Positions 55,166 through 64,000 of a DNA stretch of 64,000 bases are shown here, piece by piece. Every line of letters starts with the position of its first letter. Position 1 is the stretch's first letter. The DNA is from Paludibacter sp. (GTDB lineage: Bacteria > Bacteroidota > Bacteroidia > Bacteroidales > Paludibacteraceae), in the NCBI RefSeq assembly GCF_009712605.1, contig NZ_WASO01000001.1:434001-498000 (forward strand). Direction: 5' to 3'. Both the position numbers and the translations under genes were made by a program. Below the pieces are notes generated by a model. It was given only the letters and a program-made list of their open reading frames with translations. It made no database searches and had not been told where the DNA came from.

Positions 55166-55936
55166 CTACTCATTTAATAGTGAGTGGGATAGCTTTACTT
55201 TTTTGTAGAGATCGGATGCAAATACAAAATCTTCCAGTGCTTTATTGCCGGTATCGAAGATTTCGCTTCGGTGTCCTTGCCACGATTTTTCTCCCTTTTC
55301 GATAAAAATGATGTTGTCTCCGATTTCCATGACAGAGTTCATGTCGTGAGAATTTATAACAGTCGTGATCTTAAATTCTTCGGTGATCTCGTGGATCAGC
55401 TGGTCGATGATTAGAGAAGTTTGCGGATCAAGGCCGGAATTGGGCTCATCGCAAAACAGGTATAGCGGGTTCATAGAAATTGCACGGGCAATAGCTACGC
55501 GTTTTTGCATACCGCCGCTGATTTCGGAAGGATATAGATCAAAAGCTTTAGGATCAATATTGACTCTGTGCAAACAAAAACTGGCACGCTCTATTTGCTC
55601 GGCTTTGCTCATCGAAGAAAACATCTCCAGCGGGTAGAGAACGTTTTTGAGCACTGTAGAAGAATCGAAAAGTGCAGATCCCTGGAAAAGCATTCCGACT
55701 TTTTGGCGTAAAATCTTGACTTCCTGAAAAGTCATCTTCGTCAGATTTTGCCCATTGAGCAATATCTTACCCGAGTCTACCGTGTGCAGGCCGATGATGC
55801 ATTTCATAAGCACGGTTTTCCCGGAGCCGCTCTTCCCTATGATCATGTTGGTTTGACCGGGTTGGAATGTGGCAGAAACGTCTTTTAGAACGGGATTGTT
55901 GTCGAATGACTTATTTACGTGAATTACTTCTATCAT
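55166..55936 (-). CDS. ABC transporter ATPase, MlaF-like
   Basis: The 256-residue ATPase carries Walker A GKSGSGKT, signature SGGMQKR and Walker B YLFCDEP, with VNKSFDNNPVLKDVSATF at the start. It is closest in style to MlaF, which powers lipid exchange between outer and inner membranes. The usual neighbouring permease (mlaE) is absent here: the upstream gene is lpd (4-nt overlap) and perR lies downstream. The permease must be encoded elsewhere. Confidence 0.88.
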   Translation of the reverse strand: MIEVIHVNKSFDNNPVLKDVSATFQPGQTNMIIGKSGSGKTVLMKCIIGLHTVDSGKILLNGQNLTKMTFQEVKILRQKVGMLFQGSALFDSSTVLKNVLYPLEMFSSMSKAEQIERASFCLHRVNIDPKAFDLYPSEISGGMQKRVAIARAISMNPLYLFCDEPNSGLDPQTSLIIDQLIHEITEEFKITTVINSHDMNSVMEIGDNIIFIEKGEKSWQGHRSEIFDTGNKALEDFVFASDLYKKVKLSHSLLNE

Positions 55937-57315
55937 GATTTACGTGGTTCAAAGGGTATTTTGGCGTATATTAAGGCTCCTTTCATCACTTCTCCAATGG
56001 TAGGGTATGGGAATACGATTTTTCTCCATTCGGAAATAGTCATCTGTGATTCTACTGCCATTACAGCAGCAACGATGGCTTCGCTGCAATTGTTCCCTAT
56101 AATATGTACGCCTAAAATGGTTTCGTCTTCTCCTACTATGATTTTACAGAGCCCTTCAAAGTTATTGTCCTGAATTACATACCGGCTTGACTGAGTGAGT
56201 GGTAACCGGATGATTTTATGGGGTCGCCATGCGAGGTTCAATGTTTCTTCCGTGATTCCGACGTGCGCAATTTCAGGACTGGAGAATACACATGTAGGCA
56301 CGGCTTTGAAATTCATATGATCTTCAATGCCTAATATAGTGTTGATTGCAACAGCAGCTTCGCAGTATGCGGCATGAGCGGATTTTGAGAAACCGGTGAC
56401 ATCTCCAGCAGCAAAGACATTGGGTTCCGATGTCTGCATTTGATTGTTGATGCGGATACCTTTTCTGTAACATTCAACATCAAGATTTTCGAGTCCAAAT
56501 CCTTCAAGATTAGGGCGTCGGCCAATGTCACAAATAATTCGGTCTCCTTCGGCGGTCATTTCCACGCCTTTGACGCTAAAGAAAACTTTGTTTCCTTCAA
56601 TTTTTGATATTCTGGTATTTAGATGCGTAATAATGCCTCTTTTGGCATATTCTTCTCTCAAAACAGAGCATATTTCATTATCGGTGTCTAATAATATTTC
56701 GTCATTCTCTTCCAAGATGATAATCTCAGCTCCGAGAGAATTGTAAATATGAGCCAACTCAATGCTGACTTGTCCACCACCAATCATAACCAGCTTTTTT
56801 TGTGGTTCCGTGCTGTTAAGCATTGTGTCGTATGTGCATACCAGCGGATTTTCGATTCCCGGTATTTCGGGCATGTCCGGGCGAGAGCCGGTGCAAATTA
56901 ATAAATTTTTGGAGCGGTATTCTTGGTGATCGCAGGAAATTGTGATGCTGCCATCGGCAGAACGTCCTTTTATATAGGCTTTTCCTTGTACAAGCGTTGC
57001 TATGTCGTTGTTGAACTTGTCACTGATAATATTTTGCATGTTCCTTACAACTTTTTCTTTTTGCTGCAGGGCAAGTTCCATGCTAAACGAGGCATTCTTG
57101 TCGGTGACAATGCCGTATTTTTCTGCATCTTTGACAATGTTGTAAGCCTGTATGCTGTGAAGAAGAGTTTTTGCAGGTATGCATCCTTCGTTTATGCAAA
57201 CTCCCCCCAATATATCTTTCTCAAAAAGGATAACTTTAAGCCCTTGGTTTCCGGCGCATTCTGCAGCGAAAAAACCGGCGGGTCCGCCTCCGATAATAGC
57301 TAAATCAAACATCAT
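55933..57315 (-). CDS. lpdA: Dihydrolipoyl dehydrogenase
   Basis: This 460-residue flavoprotein reoxidises lipoamide of 2-oxoacid dehydrogenase or glycine cleavage complexes. It shows FAD motif IIGGGPAGFFAAECA, redox disulfide GGVCINEGCIPAKT, NAD motif MIGGGQVSIELAHI and the C-terminal His-Glu region (IIGNNCSEAIVAAVMAVE). No E1/E2 genes are nearby. The 4-nt overlap with the mlaF-like gene couples their translation. Confidence 0.9.
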   Translation of the reverse strand: MMFDLAIIGGGPAGFFAAECAGNQGLKVILFEKDILGGVCINEGCIPAKTLLHSIQAYNIVKDAEKYGIVTDKNASFSMELALQQKEKVVRNMQNIISDKFNNDIATLVQGKAYIKGRSADGSITISCDHQEYRSKNLLICTGSRPDMPEIPGIENPLVCTYDTMLNSTEPQKKLVMIGGGQVSIELAHIYNSLGAEIIILEENDEILLDTDNEICSVLREEYAKRGIITHLNTRISKIEGNKVFFSVKGVEMTAEGDRIICDIGRRPNLEGFGLENLDVECYRKGIRINNQMQTSEPNVFAAGDVTGFSKSAHAAYCEAAVAINTILGIEDHMNFKAVPTCVFSSPEIAHVGITEETLNLAWRPHKIIRLPLTQSSRYVIQDNNFEGLCKIIVGEDETILGVHIIGNNCSEAIVAAVMAVESQMTISEWRKIVFPYPTIGEVMKGALIYAKIPFEPRKS

Positions 57316-57675
57316 CTCAATGGGTTTTGGTATAAGATAGAGAGCAACAAGTCTGTTTCTTGTTGCGGATAAATGCGTTGATGCCTAACAAAAATACGGA
57401 AAATAGTTGTTTCGACAAAATATTTAAAGGAGATGTTTGTGTATTTTTTTGCATAAATTAATCATTATAAAAAAATGCAAATTTAATTCGTAATTTTTAG
57501 AAGAGCGGTACTTTTAAAAATACATATATTATATTAAATGAGCTTGTTGTGGTTGTTTTATTGGGATAAATAATTATTATTAAGTAAATGTGTGTAAAGT
57601 GAGATATTGTCAAAAATGTTTTTTAGCTTTGGAGAGGATAAAAAATGCAGGCGTAGTAAAATTTAATTTTTTTCT
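57316..57675. other. AT-rich divergent intergenic region
   Basis: About 360 bp with no supported gene. It holds the leader of lpdA on the minus strand and upstream DNA of the E-set gene. Confidence 0.6.
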
Positions 57676-57683
57676 TATATTTG
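57676..57683 (+). promoter_or_regulatory. -7 element of the E-set protein gene
   Basis: TATATTTG, 70 bp before the ATG at 57754; no clear -33. Confidence 0.45.
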
Positions 57684-57753
57684 TATAGCCTTAAAATGTA
57701 AGAATGTTTTTTGAAAAGTATGAATCATTATCAATCTCTAAATTATATTTGAT

Positions 57754-58182
57754 ATGAAAGTAAATTACAGCAAAAAGGGTTCAAAATGGCAAGTTGTTTT
57801 TACGGTCGAGAATGTAGATTCTTCTGGAATGACTATTGCCGGTAATTTTAATGATTGGGATAGTAAGGATGCGAAAAGTGCCTTTCTCAATGGTGGTAAA
57901 GAAGTTAAGGTGTCACTCCCGGCAGACTCGACTTTTCTCTCGTTCAAAGTGTATGACAACACCAACGACTGCTGGTGTGAAGTGTATGATAATGGTGAAT
58001 TATATGCGGGGTTGGAGCCATATTTTGTGAGGAACGAAATGGGGACGATAAATATTGTTGTTCCTTTGTTTGAAGAAGTTAAGCCGAAAGCTACGCGCAA
58101 AGCTCCTGTAAAGAAGGTTGCTGAACCCAAAGAGACAAAGGCTCCTGCAAAAAAAACAGCAAAGAAGAGTGCTGCAAAATAA
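57754..58182 (+). CDS. Isoamylase-type E-set (CBM48-like) protein with basic Ala/Lys tail
   Basis: The 142 residues fall in two parts. Residues 1-105 form an E-set/CBM48-like domain with the glycan-type TIAGNFNDWDSKDAKSAF motif. Residues 108-142 are a histone-H1-like tail rich in Lys, Ala and Pro (KKVAEPKETKAPAKKTAKKS). No signal peptide. E-set domains of this kind bind alpha-glucans in glycogen enzymes, while the tail would bind nucleic acid or another polyanion. Whether the protein links the two is unknown. Single gene with its own promoter and terminator. Confidence 0.85.
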   Translation: MKVNYSKKGSKWQVVFTVENVDSSGMTIAGNFNDWDSKDAKSAFLNGGKEVKVSLPADSTFLSFKVYDNTNDCWCEVYDNGELYAGLEPYFVRNEMGTINIVVPLFEEVKPKATRKAPVKKVAEPKETKAPAKKTAKKSAAK

Positions 58183-58208
58183 TACTTGACAGGTATAAAA
58201 TATTAACG

Positions 58209-58243
58209 AAGAGGGCGGATCATTAAGATGATTCGCCCTCTTG
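58209..58243 (+). terminator. Terminator of the E-set protein gene
   Basis: AGAGGGCGGATCAT and ATGATTCGCCCTCT (one wobble) around TAAG, then TTGTATTT. Confidence 0.8.
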
Positions 58244-58398
58244 TATTTGGTAAAGACTCTTGCAATTACGGCTGAAAAAAGCGACCTTTGCAGTCCGAAA
58301 ATTAATAACTTAAGAGGTTTGATGGTTTGCGTGGCCAAAGAGAAAATAGTTTGGCGGAAAGACGTCTGAACCTGCACTTAAAATAATTAGATCTGAAC

Positions 58399-59691
58399 AT
58401 GAATTTTATAGAAGAACTGACGTGGCGAGGCATGATTCATGATGTGATGCCGGGCGCAAAAGAACAACTTGAAAAAGAGATGACTGCCGGTTATCTGGGT
58501 ATTGATCCGACAGCAGACTCATTGCATATTGGTCACCTTGTGGGGGTTATGATTTTGCGTCATTTCCAACGTTGCGGTCACAAACCGATTGCGTTGGTAG
58601 GTGGTGCGACGGGAATGATCGGTGATCCTTCAGGGAAATCGCAGGAACGTAATTTGCTGACAGAAGAAACGCTGCGTCATAACCAGGATTGCATCAAGGC
58701 GCAGTTGTCCCGTTTTCTTGATTTTGAATCGGATGCTCCTAATGCTGCCGAAATGGTGAATAATTACGACTGGATGAAAAACTTTTCATTCCTTGAATTT
58801 ATTCGCGATATTGGTAAGCATATTACGGTTAACTATATGATGGCGAAGGATTCGGTGAAAAAGCGTCTGAACGGAGAAACTTCGGATGGAATGTCGTTTA
58901 CGGAATTTACCTATCAGTTGGTTCAGGGATATGACTTCCTTTATCTCTATCAGCATCACAATTGCAGAATTCAGATGGGTGGTTCCGATCAGTGGGGAAA
59001 TATCACTACCGGGACAGAATTGATCCGCCGTAAAACCGGTGGGGAAGCTTTTGCGCTCACTTGTCCGTTGATTACAAAGGCTGATGGTGGTAAATTTGGT
59101 AAAACGGAATCTGGTAATGTTTGGCTGGATCGTCGATATACGTCGCCTTACAAATTCTATCAGTTCTGGTTGAATGTGAGCGATACTGATGCAGAAAAAT
59201 ATATTAAGATTTTTACTTTCCTTGAAAAAGAAGAAATTGACGCTTTAATTGAAGAACAACGTCAGGCTCCGCATCTTCGTCCTTTGCAGAAAGCTTTGGC
59301 GAAAGAGGTGACAACGATGGTTCACTCGGAAGCTGATTATCTGGCAGCTGTTGATGCATCTTCTATTCTGTTTGGCAATTCAACCTCCGATCAGTTAAAA
59401 AGTCTGGATGAAGAGACATTCTTAGCGGTGTTTGAAGGTGTTCCTCAGTTTGAGATTTCTCTGGCAGAATTGAACGACGGTATTAAAGCAATTGATCTGC
59501 TAACCGAAAAAAGTGCGGTGTTCCCATCGAAAGGTGAAATGCGCAAAATGACTCAGGGAGGCGGAGTTGCGATTAATAAAGAAAAACTGGCTCAGCCGGA
59601 TGCTGTCGTGACTGTCGATCAGTTATTGAATGGGCGTTACCTGTTGGTACAAAAAGGAAAGAAGAACTACTTCCTGCTTACTGCAAAGTAA
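58399..59691 (+). CDS. tyrS: Tyrosyl-tRNA synthetase
   Basis: This class I synthetase has 430 residues. The HIGH motif appears as [10 protein letters not shown] and the KMSKS loop as [17 protein letters not shown] binds tyrosine. The C-terminal S4-like RNA-binding domain covers about 360-430. Single gene ending in a strong terminator. Confidence 0.97.
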   Translation: MNFIEELTWRGMIHDVMPGAKEQLEKEMTAGYLGIDPTADSLHIGHLVGVMILRHFQRCGHKPIALVGGATGMIGDPSGKSQERNLLTEETLRHNQDCIKAQLSRFLDFESDAPNAAEMVNNYDWMKNFSFLEFIRDIGKHITVNYMMAKDSVKKRLNGETSDGMSFTEFTYQLVQGYDFLYLYQHHNCRIQMGGSDQWGNITTGTELIRRKTGGEAFALTCPLITKADGGKFGKTESGNVWLDRRYTSPYKFYQFWLNVSDTDAEKYIKIFTFLEKEEIDALIEEQRQAPHLRPLQKALAKEVTTMVHSEADYLAAVDASSILFGNSTSDQLKSLDEETFLAVFEGVPQFEISLAELNDGIKAIDLLTEKSAVFPSKGEMRKMTQGGGVAINKEKLAQPDAVVTVDQLLNGRYLLVQKGKKNYFLLTAK

Positions 59692-59710
59692 TTCTTCTCC
59701 CGATATTTAT

Positions 59711-59748
59711 CAAAGCCTTTGTTCTTTACGAAGAACAAAGGCTTTTTT
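59711..59748. terminator. Bidirectional terminator between tyrS and the TSUP gene
   Basis: AAAGCCTTTGTTCTT and AAGAACAAAGGCTTT around TACG, followed by TTTTTTATG. Confidence 0.9.
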
Positions 59749-60518
59749 TATGCATATTTGAAAGCCATGTAGAATGCCACCAGCAACAGAAAGGCAGCAT
59801 ATACTTTTTTGAACATCTTGCTTGGCATTTTTACGGCAAGTTTGGTGCCGACAAAGGCTCCGAAAACAATACCTCCGGCAATTAGTCCGGCACTGAGAAG
59901 GTTTAAGTGCCCGTTCTCGGCATATACCAACACGCTGGGTAGTCCAACCGGTAGTTGTAAGGCAGCCAGTGAAGTTGCGGCAGCCGCTTTGGCATCGTAC
60001 TTGAAGAATTTTACCATGGCCGGAACGATGATAATGCCCCCGCCTTTGCCAAATAGGCCGGCAATGATTCCTGCGGCTATTCCGACGGCTATCAAGCCCC
60101 ACAAATTGAGGTGTCTTGCAGGGTTGGATGGTGGTAGCGGGGTTTTGTCTTTCTTGAAATATGCCGGAATGTCGAGGTAGCTGAAGGCAATGTAAAACAG
60201 CAGCACTGCGTAACATTTTGCCAGAATTGATTCTTTGACAAGGACCGCGCATTCGGCTCCAAAGTATGAGCCGATGACCAGGCCGCCGGAAATCCATAAG
60301 GAATTACGTATATTTATATATCCGGCTTTATAATAGGTTATTACTCCTAAAATACCAACCGGTAGCAGCATGGCAGCCAAAGATGTGGCGTTGGCATCGA
60401 GGATGGGTAATCCGAAAATTGCTATTAGCGAAGGAACCATTACCATTCCTCCACCAATGCCGAATAATCCGGATAATATGCCGGCGGCTATGCCTAAAAT
60501 GATGAATCCTATTTCCAT
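59748..60518 (-). CDS. TSUP (TauE/SafE) family membrane transporter
   Basis: The 256-residue protein has about eight membrane helices arranged as two repeats, each with a glycine motif (GIGGGMVMVPSL and GKGGGIIIVPAM). TSUP proteins move sulfite, sulfoacetate or other small organosulfur anions outward; the substrate is undetermined. It starts 11 bp after queC on the same strand. Confidence 0.9.
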   Translation of the reverse strand: MEIGFIILGIAAGILSGLFGIGGGMVMVPSLIAIFGLPILDANATSLAAMLLPVGILGVITYYKAGYINIRNSLWISGGLVIGSYFGAECAVLVKESILAKCYAVLLFYIAFSYLDIPAYFKKDKTPLPPSNPARHLNLWGLIAVGIAAGIIAGLFGKGGGIIIVPAMVKFFKYDAKAAAATSLAALQLPVGLPSVLVYAENGHLNLLSAGLIAGGIVFGAFVGTKLAVKMPSKMFKKVYAAFLLLVAFYMAFKYA

Positions 60519-60529
60519 TATTTTGTGGT

Positions 60530-61171
60530 TTATGCTTCGTATTCAGTAGGGTCAAAGCCTTCCAATGCTTCCTTGCGTTCGATGCAGGTGCCGCATTTGC
60601 CGCAGTGCATTTCTCCTCCTTTATAGCACGAATAGGTTTTGCTGTAGTCGATGCCTAACGTTTGTCCGATTAGTGCGATTTCTCTTTTGCTGATGTCGCA
60701 ATACGGAGAGAGAATCTGAATGCCCACTTCCGTGCCGGCTTTGGCTGCTGCTGTGAAAGCATCGATAAATGAACGGCGGCAGTCGGGATAAATGGTGTGA
60801 TCTCCAAAGTGGTTGCCGATAAGCACGGCATCAAGATCATTGCTTTCTGCTAACCCTACAGCAATGCTCAACATAATGCCATTGCGAAATGGAACGATTG
60901 TCTTTCTCATATTATCGGCTTCATAATGCCCCTCGGGAATGTCGCCGCCGCTCTGGAGAAGGTTGCTTCTGAAGTATTCATTCATAAAGCCGAGGTTGAT
61001 TACAATATGGCGAATCCCCAGTTCCTCGCAGTTTTGCTGAGCATATGAAATTTCACGATCGTTGTGTTTCGATCCATAGTGAAACGATACTGCCAAACGA
61101 ATGTCGTCTTTGTATTGGTGTAAGAGAGTGGAGCTGTCTAACCCTCCCGAATATACGATTAATGCGTTCAT
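60530..61171 (-). CDS. queC: 7-cyano-7-deazaguanine synthase
   Basis: QueC makes preQ0 for queuosine tRNA modification. From ATG 61171 (MNALIVYSGGLDSST) it is 213 residues with the PP-loop SGGLDSS and the zinc site CYKGGEMHCGKCGTCIE. The frame extends 23 codons upstream into the leader and was shortened accordingly. The other queuosine genes are not in the window. No preQ1-type riboswitch is evident. Confidence 0.95.
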   Translation of the reverse strand: MNALIVYSGGLDSSTLLHQYKDDIRLAVSFHYGSKHNDREISYAQQNCEELGIRHIVINLGFMNEYFRSNLLQSGGDIPEGHYEADNMRKTIVPFRNGIMLSIAVGLAESNDLDAVLIGNHFGDHTIYPDCRRSFIDAFTAAAKAGTEVGIQILSPYCDISKREIALIGQTLGIDYSKTYSCYKGGEMHCGKCGTCIERKEALEGFDPTEYEA

Positions 61172-61237
61172 TGTAAATAAAATATTGAGGTAAAAGATGA
61201 AGGGTCGATGAGAGTAAGCCGGAACCGGCTTCGGTTG

Positions 61238-61245
61238 CAAAGATA
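61238..61245 (-). promoter_or_regulatory. -7 element of queC
   Basis: Minus-strand TATCTTTG, giving a leader of about 60 nt before the ATG at 61171. Confidence 0.5.
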
Positions 61246-61289
61246 CGAATCAAATTTTAACCGGCATATATTTTGTATTTTAAAAACAA

Positions 61290-61319
61290 ACAACGCCGTC
61301 TGTTCGCAGGCGGCGTTGT
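61290..61319 (-). terminator. Terminator of asd
   Basis: ACAACGCCG/CGGCGTTGT with an inner CTG/CAG stem; on the minus strand it is followed by TTGTTTTT. Confidence 0.8.
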
Positions 61320-61341
61320 GAGTATAGATGTAAAGTTGATT

Positions 61342-62352
61342 TTATTTCAAATCGCCTTCTTTTATCAGATATTCTGCAATTTGTACAGCGTTAAGAGCCG
61401 CTCCTTTTTTGATTTGATCGCTGACGCACCAGAAAGTGAGTCCTTTTTCGTTGGAGAGGTCTTTTCGGATACGTCCCACATACACAGGGTCTTTGCCGGC
61501 AATGAACAGAGGCATCGGGTATTCTTTTTCTGCAGGATTGTCCTGGAGAATAACGCCATCGGCATTTGCCCATGCATTGCGGGCTTCTTCTACTGAAACC
61601 GGTTTTTCGGTTTCAACCCAAACAGCTTCTGAGTGGGCTCTTAAAGAAGGTACGCGAACACATGTGGCGCTTACTTCAGCGTCGGTATGCATGATCTTGC
61701 GGGTTTCGTTATACATTTTCATTTCCTCTTTTGTGTAGCCGTTATCGGTGAATACGTCTACCTGGGGAATCATGTTGAATGCCAACTGATGTACAAATTT
61801 CTTTACAGTCACAGGGTCACCGTTGAGAGCTTCTTTGTATTGTTGAAGAAGTTCATCCATGGCAGCAGCACCTGCACCGCTTGCAGCCTGATAAGTAGCC
61901 ACGTGCACCCGTTTTATTTTGGAGATGTCGTTGAGGGGTTTCAACGCGACAACCATCTGGATGGTTGTACAGTTCGGATTGGCAATAATGCCTCTCGGAC
62001 GGACTTTTGCATCGGCGGCGTTCACTTCGGGAACTACCAATGGCACATCGTTGTCCATACGGAAAGCACTTGAATTGTCAATCATCACAGCTCCGAATTT
62101 GGTGATGGTTTCGGCATAATCTTTTGAGATTCCTGCACCAGCAGATACGAAAGCAACATCTACACCCTTGAAGTCGTCATTGTGTTTAAGCTCTTTGACG
62201 ACGATCTGTTTACCCTTAAAGGTGTAAGAGGTTCCCGCACTGCGCGATGAGCCGAACAGTAGTAGTTCGTCCATCGGAAAATCTCTCTCAGCAAGCACTT
62301 TCAGGAATTCTTGTCCTACGGCGCCGCTTGTGCCGACAATTGCTACTTTCAT
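61342..62352 (-). CDS. asd: Aspartate-semialdehyde dehydrogenase
   Basis: Asd makes aspartate semialdehyde for lysine/DAP, threonine and methionine. The 336 residues show the NADP motif [10 protein letters not shown], the catalytic Cys in NPNCTTIQM and the active-site His in [12 protein letters not shown]. Length is standard. It shares the lysine pathway with dapB elsewhere in the window. Confidence 0.97.
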   Translation of the reverse strand: MKVAIVGTSGAVGQEFLKVLAERDFPMDELLLFGSSRSAGTSYTFKGKQIVVKELKHNDDFKGVDVAFVSAGAGISKDYAETITKFGAVMIDNSSAFRMDNDVPLVVPEVNAADAKVRPRGIIANPNCTTIQMVVALKPLNDISKIKRVHVATYQAASGAGAAAMDELLQQYKEALNGDPVTVKKFVHQLAFNMIPQVDVFTDNGYTKEEMKMYNETRKIMHTDAEVSATCVRVPSLRAHSEAVWVETEKPVSVEEARNAWANADGVILQDNPAEKEYPMPLFIAGKDPVYVGRIRKDLSNEKGLTFWCVSDQIKKGAALNAVQIAEYLIKEGDLK

Positions 62353-62438
62353 TTTTCTTCTAAAAATTGAAAATTAAAAAAATGTTTGTACTTTTATCTC
62401 GGTTTTGATTAGTTTTTCACACTATCCGAAATTCTGTG

Positions 62439-62446
62439 CAAAATTA
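62439..62446 (-). promoter_or_regulatory. -7 element of asd
   Basis: Minus-strand TAATTTTG, 87 bp before the asd ATG. Confidence 0.45.
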
Positions 62447-62474
62447 CGCTATTTTACTCAAATAACACTGTTTT

Positions 62475-64000
62475 ATGCGAAAGATTATCACTTTTTCACT
62501 TCTCTGGCTTACGGTTTGTTCGTTCGGGCAATATAAAGATAATTTCTCGGACGGGGAGTTTGCTTCTAATCCTTCATGGATCGGCACTGCGGATAAATTC
62601 GTGGTGTCCCTTTCTCAACAACTTCAACTGAAGGCTCCAGCGGCGAGTTCATCGGCTTATTTGGCTACCTCGTCAGGTGCAATTTATAATGCTTCCTGGC
62701 AATTCTACATGAAAGCCGGATTGTTGCTGACAAGCGGTAATTATGCGAATTTTTATTTGGTTGCTAATAACAGCGATCTTTCCAAAGCTTTAAACGGTTA
62801 TTATGTGATGGTTGGCAATACCAATAAAGAAGTGGCATTGTACCGGCAGTCGGGGACGACAAAAACGAAACTGGTTGCCGGGGTTAGTAAGCGGCTTCCG
62901 GCTTCCGGAAGTGTGACCGAAATTACGGTTCGGGTGACGCGTGATGCAGCCGGTAACTGGGCGCTCTATTCAAAATTGCCATCGGAAAGCGGATTTGTGC
63001 TTGAAGGAACAGCTCATGATGCCGTGTTTGATAAAAGTAGCTTCTCCGGAATCTATTGTAAATATTCTTCAAAGAATAGTCAGAAATTCGTTTTTGATGA
63101 CTTTGTTGTGACGGGTTCCGCTGCGCTTGATACTGTGCCACCTTCTATTATGTCGTATAATCTTGCGGGAGATCGAAAATTGAAGATTGTGTTTTCAGAA
63201 CCTGTCTCTTTGTTGGGTGCGACAGTAATGGTTCCTGCTGCCTTGGGAAGCTATACTCAAAGTTTGTCGGGTGATACGCTAACTTTTCTGTTCGATAAAC
63301 CGGTTCCTCGTTACCAAACCTTCATAATAACCCTGGATAAAGTCGTGGATGTAGCCGGTAATTTTCTTCCTAAAAGCGAATTGTCATTTGCCCTTTTTCC
63401 GACCACATTTGGTGATATTGTTTTTAATGAGATTATGTGCGATCCTTCTCCAAAAGTCGGACTACCAGAAACGGAATATATCGAACTCTATAACAGAAAG
63501 AATTTCCCGATCGATCTTTCCGGCTGGAAACTCTTTTATGGAGATAAACCATACAAAATTTCTGGAGGTAAAATTCCGGCAAACGGTTATCTGCTTTTGT
63601 GTGCTCCCGGTTCTGTATCAACCCTGTCATCTTATGGCGCTACGGCAACAATGAGCAGTTTTCCATCGCTTTCATCAACGGGTCAATTGCTCTATCTAAC
63701 CAATGAAAAGGATTCTCTGATCTCATTCGTAAATTATAGCAACAGCTGGTATAACAGTGACTTCAAAGCCTCCGGAGGCTGGTCTCTTGAGTGTGTGGAT
63801 AGTGAAAATATGAGTGGTGCATCACTCAACTGGGTTGCTTCTTTGGATGTTTCAGGAGGTACTCCCGGACGAAAGAATTCTTCGGTTGCCATTGTAAAAG
63901 ATAATCTTGATCCGCATGTGGCGGCGGTTTCTTACATTTTGCCCGATACATTGCTGGTTGTTTTTAATAAATCAATATTGTTGTCCGATTTGTCGGTTTT
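62475..64000 (+). CDS. Secreted lamin-tail-domain protein, C-terminus cut by window edge
   Basis: ATG 62475 opens 508 codons that run off the window. A signal peptide (MRKIITFSLLWLTVCSFGQ) is followed by a beta-rich lectin-like region (about 20-215), an Ig-like segment (VPPSIMSYNLAGDRKLKIVF) and a lamin tail domain (IVFNEIMCDPSPKVGLPETE, then YIELYNRKNFPIDLSGWKLF) at about 315-440. A second Ig-like segment starts near the edge. Such proteins in Bacteroidetes are large surface or secreted proteins, often with a T9SS tail, which cannot be checked here. Confidence 0.85.
   Translation, partial: MRKIITFSLLWLTVCSFGQYKDNFSDGEFASNPSWIGTADKFVVSLSQQLQLKAPAASSSAYLATSSGAIYNASWQFYMKAGLLLTSGNYANFYLVANNSDLSKALNGYYVMVGNTNKEVALYRQSGTTKTKLVAGVSKRLPASGSVTEITVRVTRDAAGNWALYSKLPSESGFVLEGTAHDAVFDKSSFSGIYCKYSSKNSQKFVFDDFVVTGSAALDTVPPSIMSYNLAGDRKLKIVFSEPVSLLGATVMVPAALGSYTQSLSGDTLTFLFDKPVPRYQTFIITLDKVVDVAGNFLPKSELSFALFPTTFGDIVFNEIMCDPSPKVGLPETEYIELYNRKNFPIDLSGWKLFYGDKPYKISGGKIPANGYLLLCAPGSVSTLSSYGATATMSSFPSLSSTGQLLYLTNEKDSLISFVNYSNSWYNSDFKASGGWSLECVDSENMSGASLNWVASLDVSGGTPGRKNSSVAIVKDNLDPHVAAVSYILPDTLLVVFNKSILLSDLSV

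Overview
The window looks like a chromosome segment from a Bacteroidota bacterium, most likely order Bacteroidales. The evidence is repeated TAnnTTTG-type -7 promoter elements, a T9SS sorting domain, Bacteroidetes-specific families (DUF4293, peptidase S37, CtlX, Wzi, short-form ProS) and a familiar interspersed repeat. Genus cannot be fixed from the sequence alone. Both edges cut genes: a minus-strand hypothetical gene at 1-582 and a plus-strand lamin-tail-domain protein from 62475 to the end.

The main accessory feature is a 15.9 kb Tn7-like transposon (2600-18499) inserted in yifB/comM, whose halves lie at 1795-2599 and 18500-19180. Its ends are imperfect inverted repeats starting TGT, 20 of 25 positions identical. 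At the right end it carries an overlapping minus-strand set tnsA-tnsB(tniA)-tnsC(tniB)-tniQ. At the left end is a 580-residue protein that may be a divergent TnsE. The cargo between them is a polymorphic-toxin island: a small T9SS-sorted protein, a decayed lipoprotein gene, a 2033-residue SpvB/VCBS/RHS toxin, its probable Imm40-like immunity gene, and remnants of an older toxin/immunity cassette. The insertion has no 5-bp target duplication, and about 53 bp of yifB are missing at the junction.

Right of the element, 19238-27666 (minus strand) holds DUF4293, three UDP-GlcNAc3NAcA-type sugar genes (dehydrogenase, acetyltransferase, aminotransferase), a Wzi-like outer-membrane protein, a polyisoprenyl-phosphate sugar transferase and a SulP transporter. 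Next come a histidine kinase, an interspersed repeat, dapB, tRNA-Arg(ACG), a frameshifted MG2-like surface protein with a G8 tract at the break, tRNA-Arg(CCT), tRNA-Phe(GAA) and proS.

Region 35466-38628 is an arginine/citrulline/ornithine catabolic operon. Region 39704-43471 encodes EtfB, EtfA and an acyl-CoA dehydrogenase. A peptidase S37 gene and a small secreted protein follow. The oxidative-stress block has oxyR divergent from ahpC-ahpF with a clear two-site operator between them; farther on, perR-rbr has its own 7-1-7 palindrome.

The remainder is housekeeping: pcm, an SQR-like flavoprotein, a secreted subtilisin, an SDR, mlaF-lpd, an E-set/basic-tail protein, tyrS, a TSUP transporter, queC and asd. 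Most transcription units end in recognisable intrinsic terminators.
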